Origin: Chitinophagaceae bacterium
GTDB taxonomy: Bacteria > Bacteroidota > Bacteroidia > Chitinophagales > Chitinophagaceae
Assembly: GCA_003455235.1 (NCBI GenBank)
Contig: DMRT01000223.1
Span: forward strand, 1-5,426
Reading direction: 5' to 3'
DNA length: 5,426 bases
Made by a program: the position numbers and the translations under genes. Below, one piece after another: positions 5,022-5,426 of this stretch (its first letter is position 1; each line of letters opens with the position of its first letter). The notes under the pieces are model-generated. The model was not told the DNA's origin. It ran no database searches and saw only the letters and a list, made by a program, of their open reading frames with translations.

Positions 5022-5426
5022 ATGGAATTAGGCATCGGCATGTTCGGCGACCTGCACATCAATGAAAAGGGGCAGGTGCAGCCAGCAGGTGAACGGATGA
5101 AAGAACTGATAGAAGAAATAAAGCTGATGGATGAACTGGAGCTTGATTTTTACGGCATCGGCGAACATCATCGTCCTGATTATGCCGTGAGTGCCCCCGA
5201 AATTATCCTGGCGGCGGCATCAACGGTTACTAAAAAGATAAAGCTTGGCAGCGCTGTTTCAGTATTAAGTTCATCGGATCCTGTTAAATTATACCAGAGC
5301 TTTGCCACGATCGATCTCCTCTCAGGCGGCCGTGCCGAGCTGATGGCGGGCAGGGGCAGCTTTACCGAATCTTTTCCACTGTTTGGGTACAGTCTGAATG
5401 ATTACGATGAACTGTTTGAAGAAAAA
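5022..5426 (+). CDS. LLM-class (luciferase-like) flavin-dependent oxidoreductase, N-terminal part
   Basis: The plus strand is open from the ATG at 5022 to the window edge, giving 135 codons of a protein that is normally about 330-350 residues. The sequence follows the luciferase-like monooxygenase TIM barrel: MELGIGMFGDL as strand 1; FYGIGEHHRPDYAVSAPE at 43-60, the conserved GEHH active-site segment; KIKLGSAVSVLSSSDPV at 72-88; ATIDLLSGGRAELMAGRGS at 95-113, the hallmark DxLSxGR block; and FTESFPLFGYSLNDYDEL at 114-131. Members use reduced FMN or F420; in Bacteroidota FMN is expected. The substrate cannot be told from sequence. The gene follows hmgA by 71 bases on the same strand, so partial co-transcription is possible, but no established homogentisate pathway step needs such an enzyme. 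Confidence 0.9.
   Translation, partial: MELGIGMFGDLHINEKGQVQPAGERMKELIEEIKLMDELELDFYGIGEHHRPDYAVSAPEIILAAASTVTKKIKLGSAVSVLSSSDPVKLYQSFATIDLLSGGRAELMAGRGSFTESFPLFGYSLNDYDELFEEK

Noticed and set aside
1..5426. Defence system, phage, transposon, CRISPR array or biosynthetic cluster
   Set aside because: Both strands were read for such genes and for spaced repeats or terminal inverted repeats; every long gene belongs to a housekeeping, catabolic or envelope family and no such element was found.

Overview
The window reads as a chromosomal segment from a member of the Bacteroidota, most likely a Chitinophagaceae-type soil or freshwater organism. This is inferred from three things: the protein styles (a short-form homogentisate dioxygenase, a secreted PD40 propeller, a TPR lipoprotein), the TAnnTTTG promoter -7 boxes, and AT-rich leaders without clear Shine-Dalgarno sites. 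I see no mobile element, CRISPR array, tRNA, rRNA or phage gene. The gene content is ordinary housekeeping and catabolic; the least explained structure is in the intergenic DNA.

Layout. On the minus strand, from about 1718 down to 1, lie a TPR lipoprotein gene (924-1718), rpe for ribulose-phosphate 3-epimerase (182-829) and, 30 bases beyond rpe, the 5' end of a secreted protein gene cut by the window edge (1-151). A secreted TolB/PD40-like propeller gene (1828-2934, plus strand) diverges from the TPR gene. The 109-base gap between them holds two exact TAnnTTTG boxes in opposite directions with a 9-base direct repeat between. The propeller gene converges on a minus-strand YfcE-type phosphoesterase (3031-3525, GTG start). 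A 267-base intergenic region follows, with a palindrome, a 30-codon open frame, GTCATT repeats and an AT-rich heptad tract. Then come hmgA, homogentisate 1,2-dioxygenase (3793-4950), and the 5' part of a luciferase-like flavin-dependent oxidoreductase gene (5022 to the edge), both on the plus strand.

How the genes relate. rpe and the partial gene are probably one transcript, and the TPR gene may feed into it. hmgA performs the ring-opening step of tyrosine/phenylalanine breakdown; its oxidoreductase neighbour has no known role there. The remaining genes have no evident shared pathway.

Most interesting signal. Two families of short, phased, degenerate repeats occupy gene boundaries. Octads resembling NTGGTTTA start exactly at, or one base inside, the stop codons of three genes (TPR, propeller, phosphoesterase), always reading in the sense direction. 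Heptads resembling NTAATTN sit directly upstream of the start codons of rpe and hmgA, sharing an exact 12-mer. I can describe these patterns but not assign them a function.
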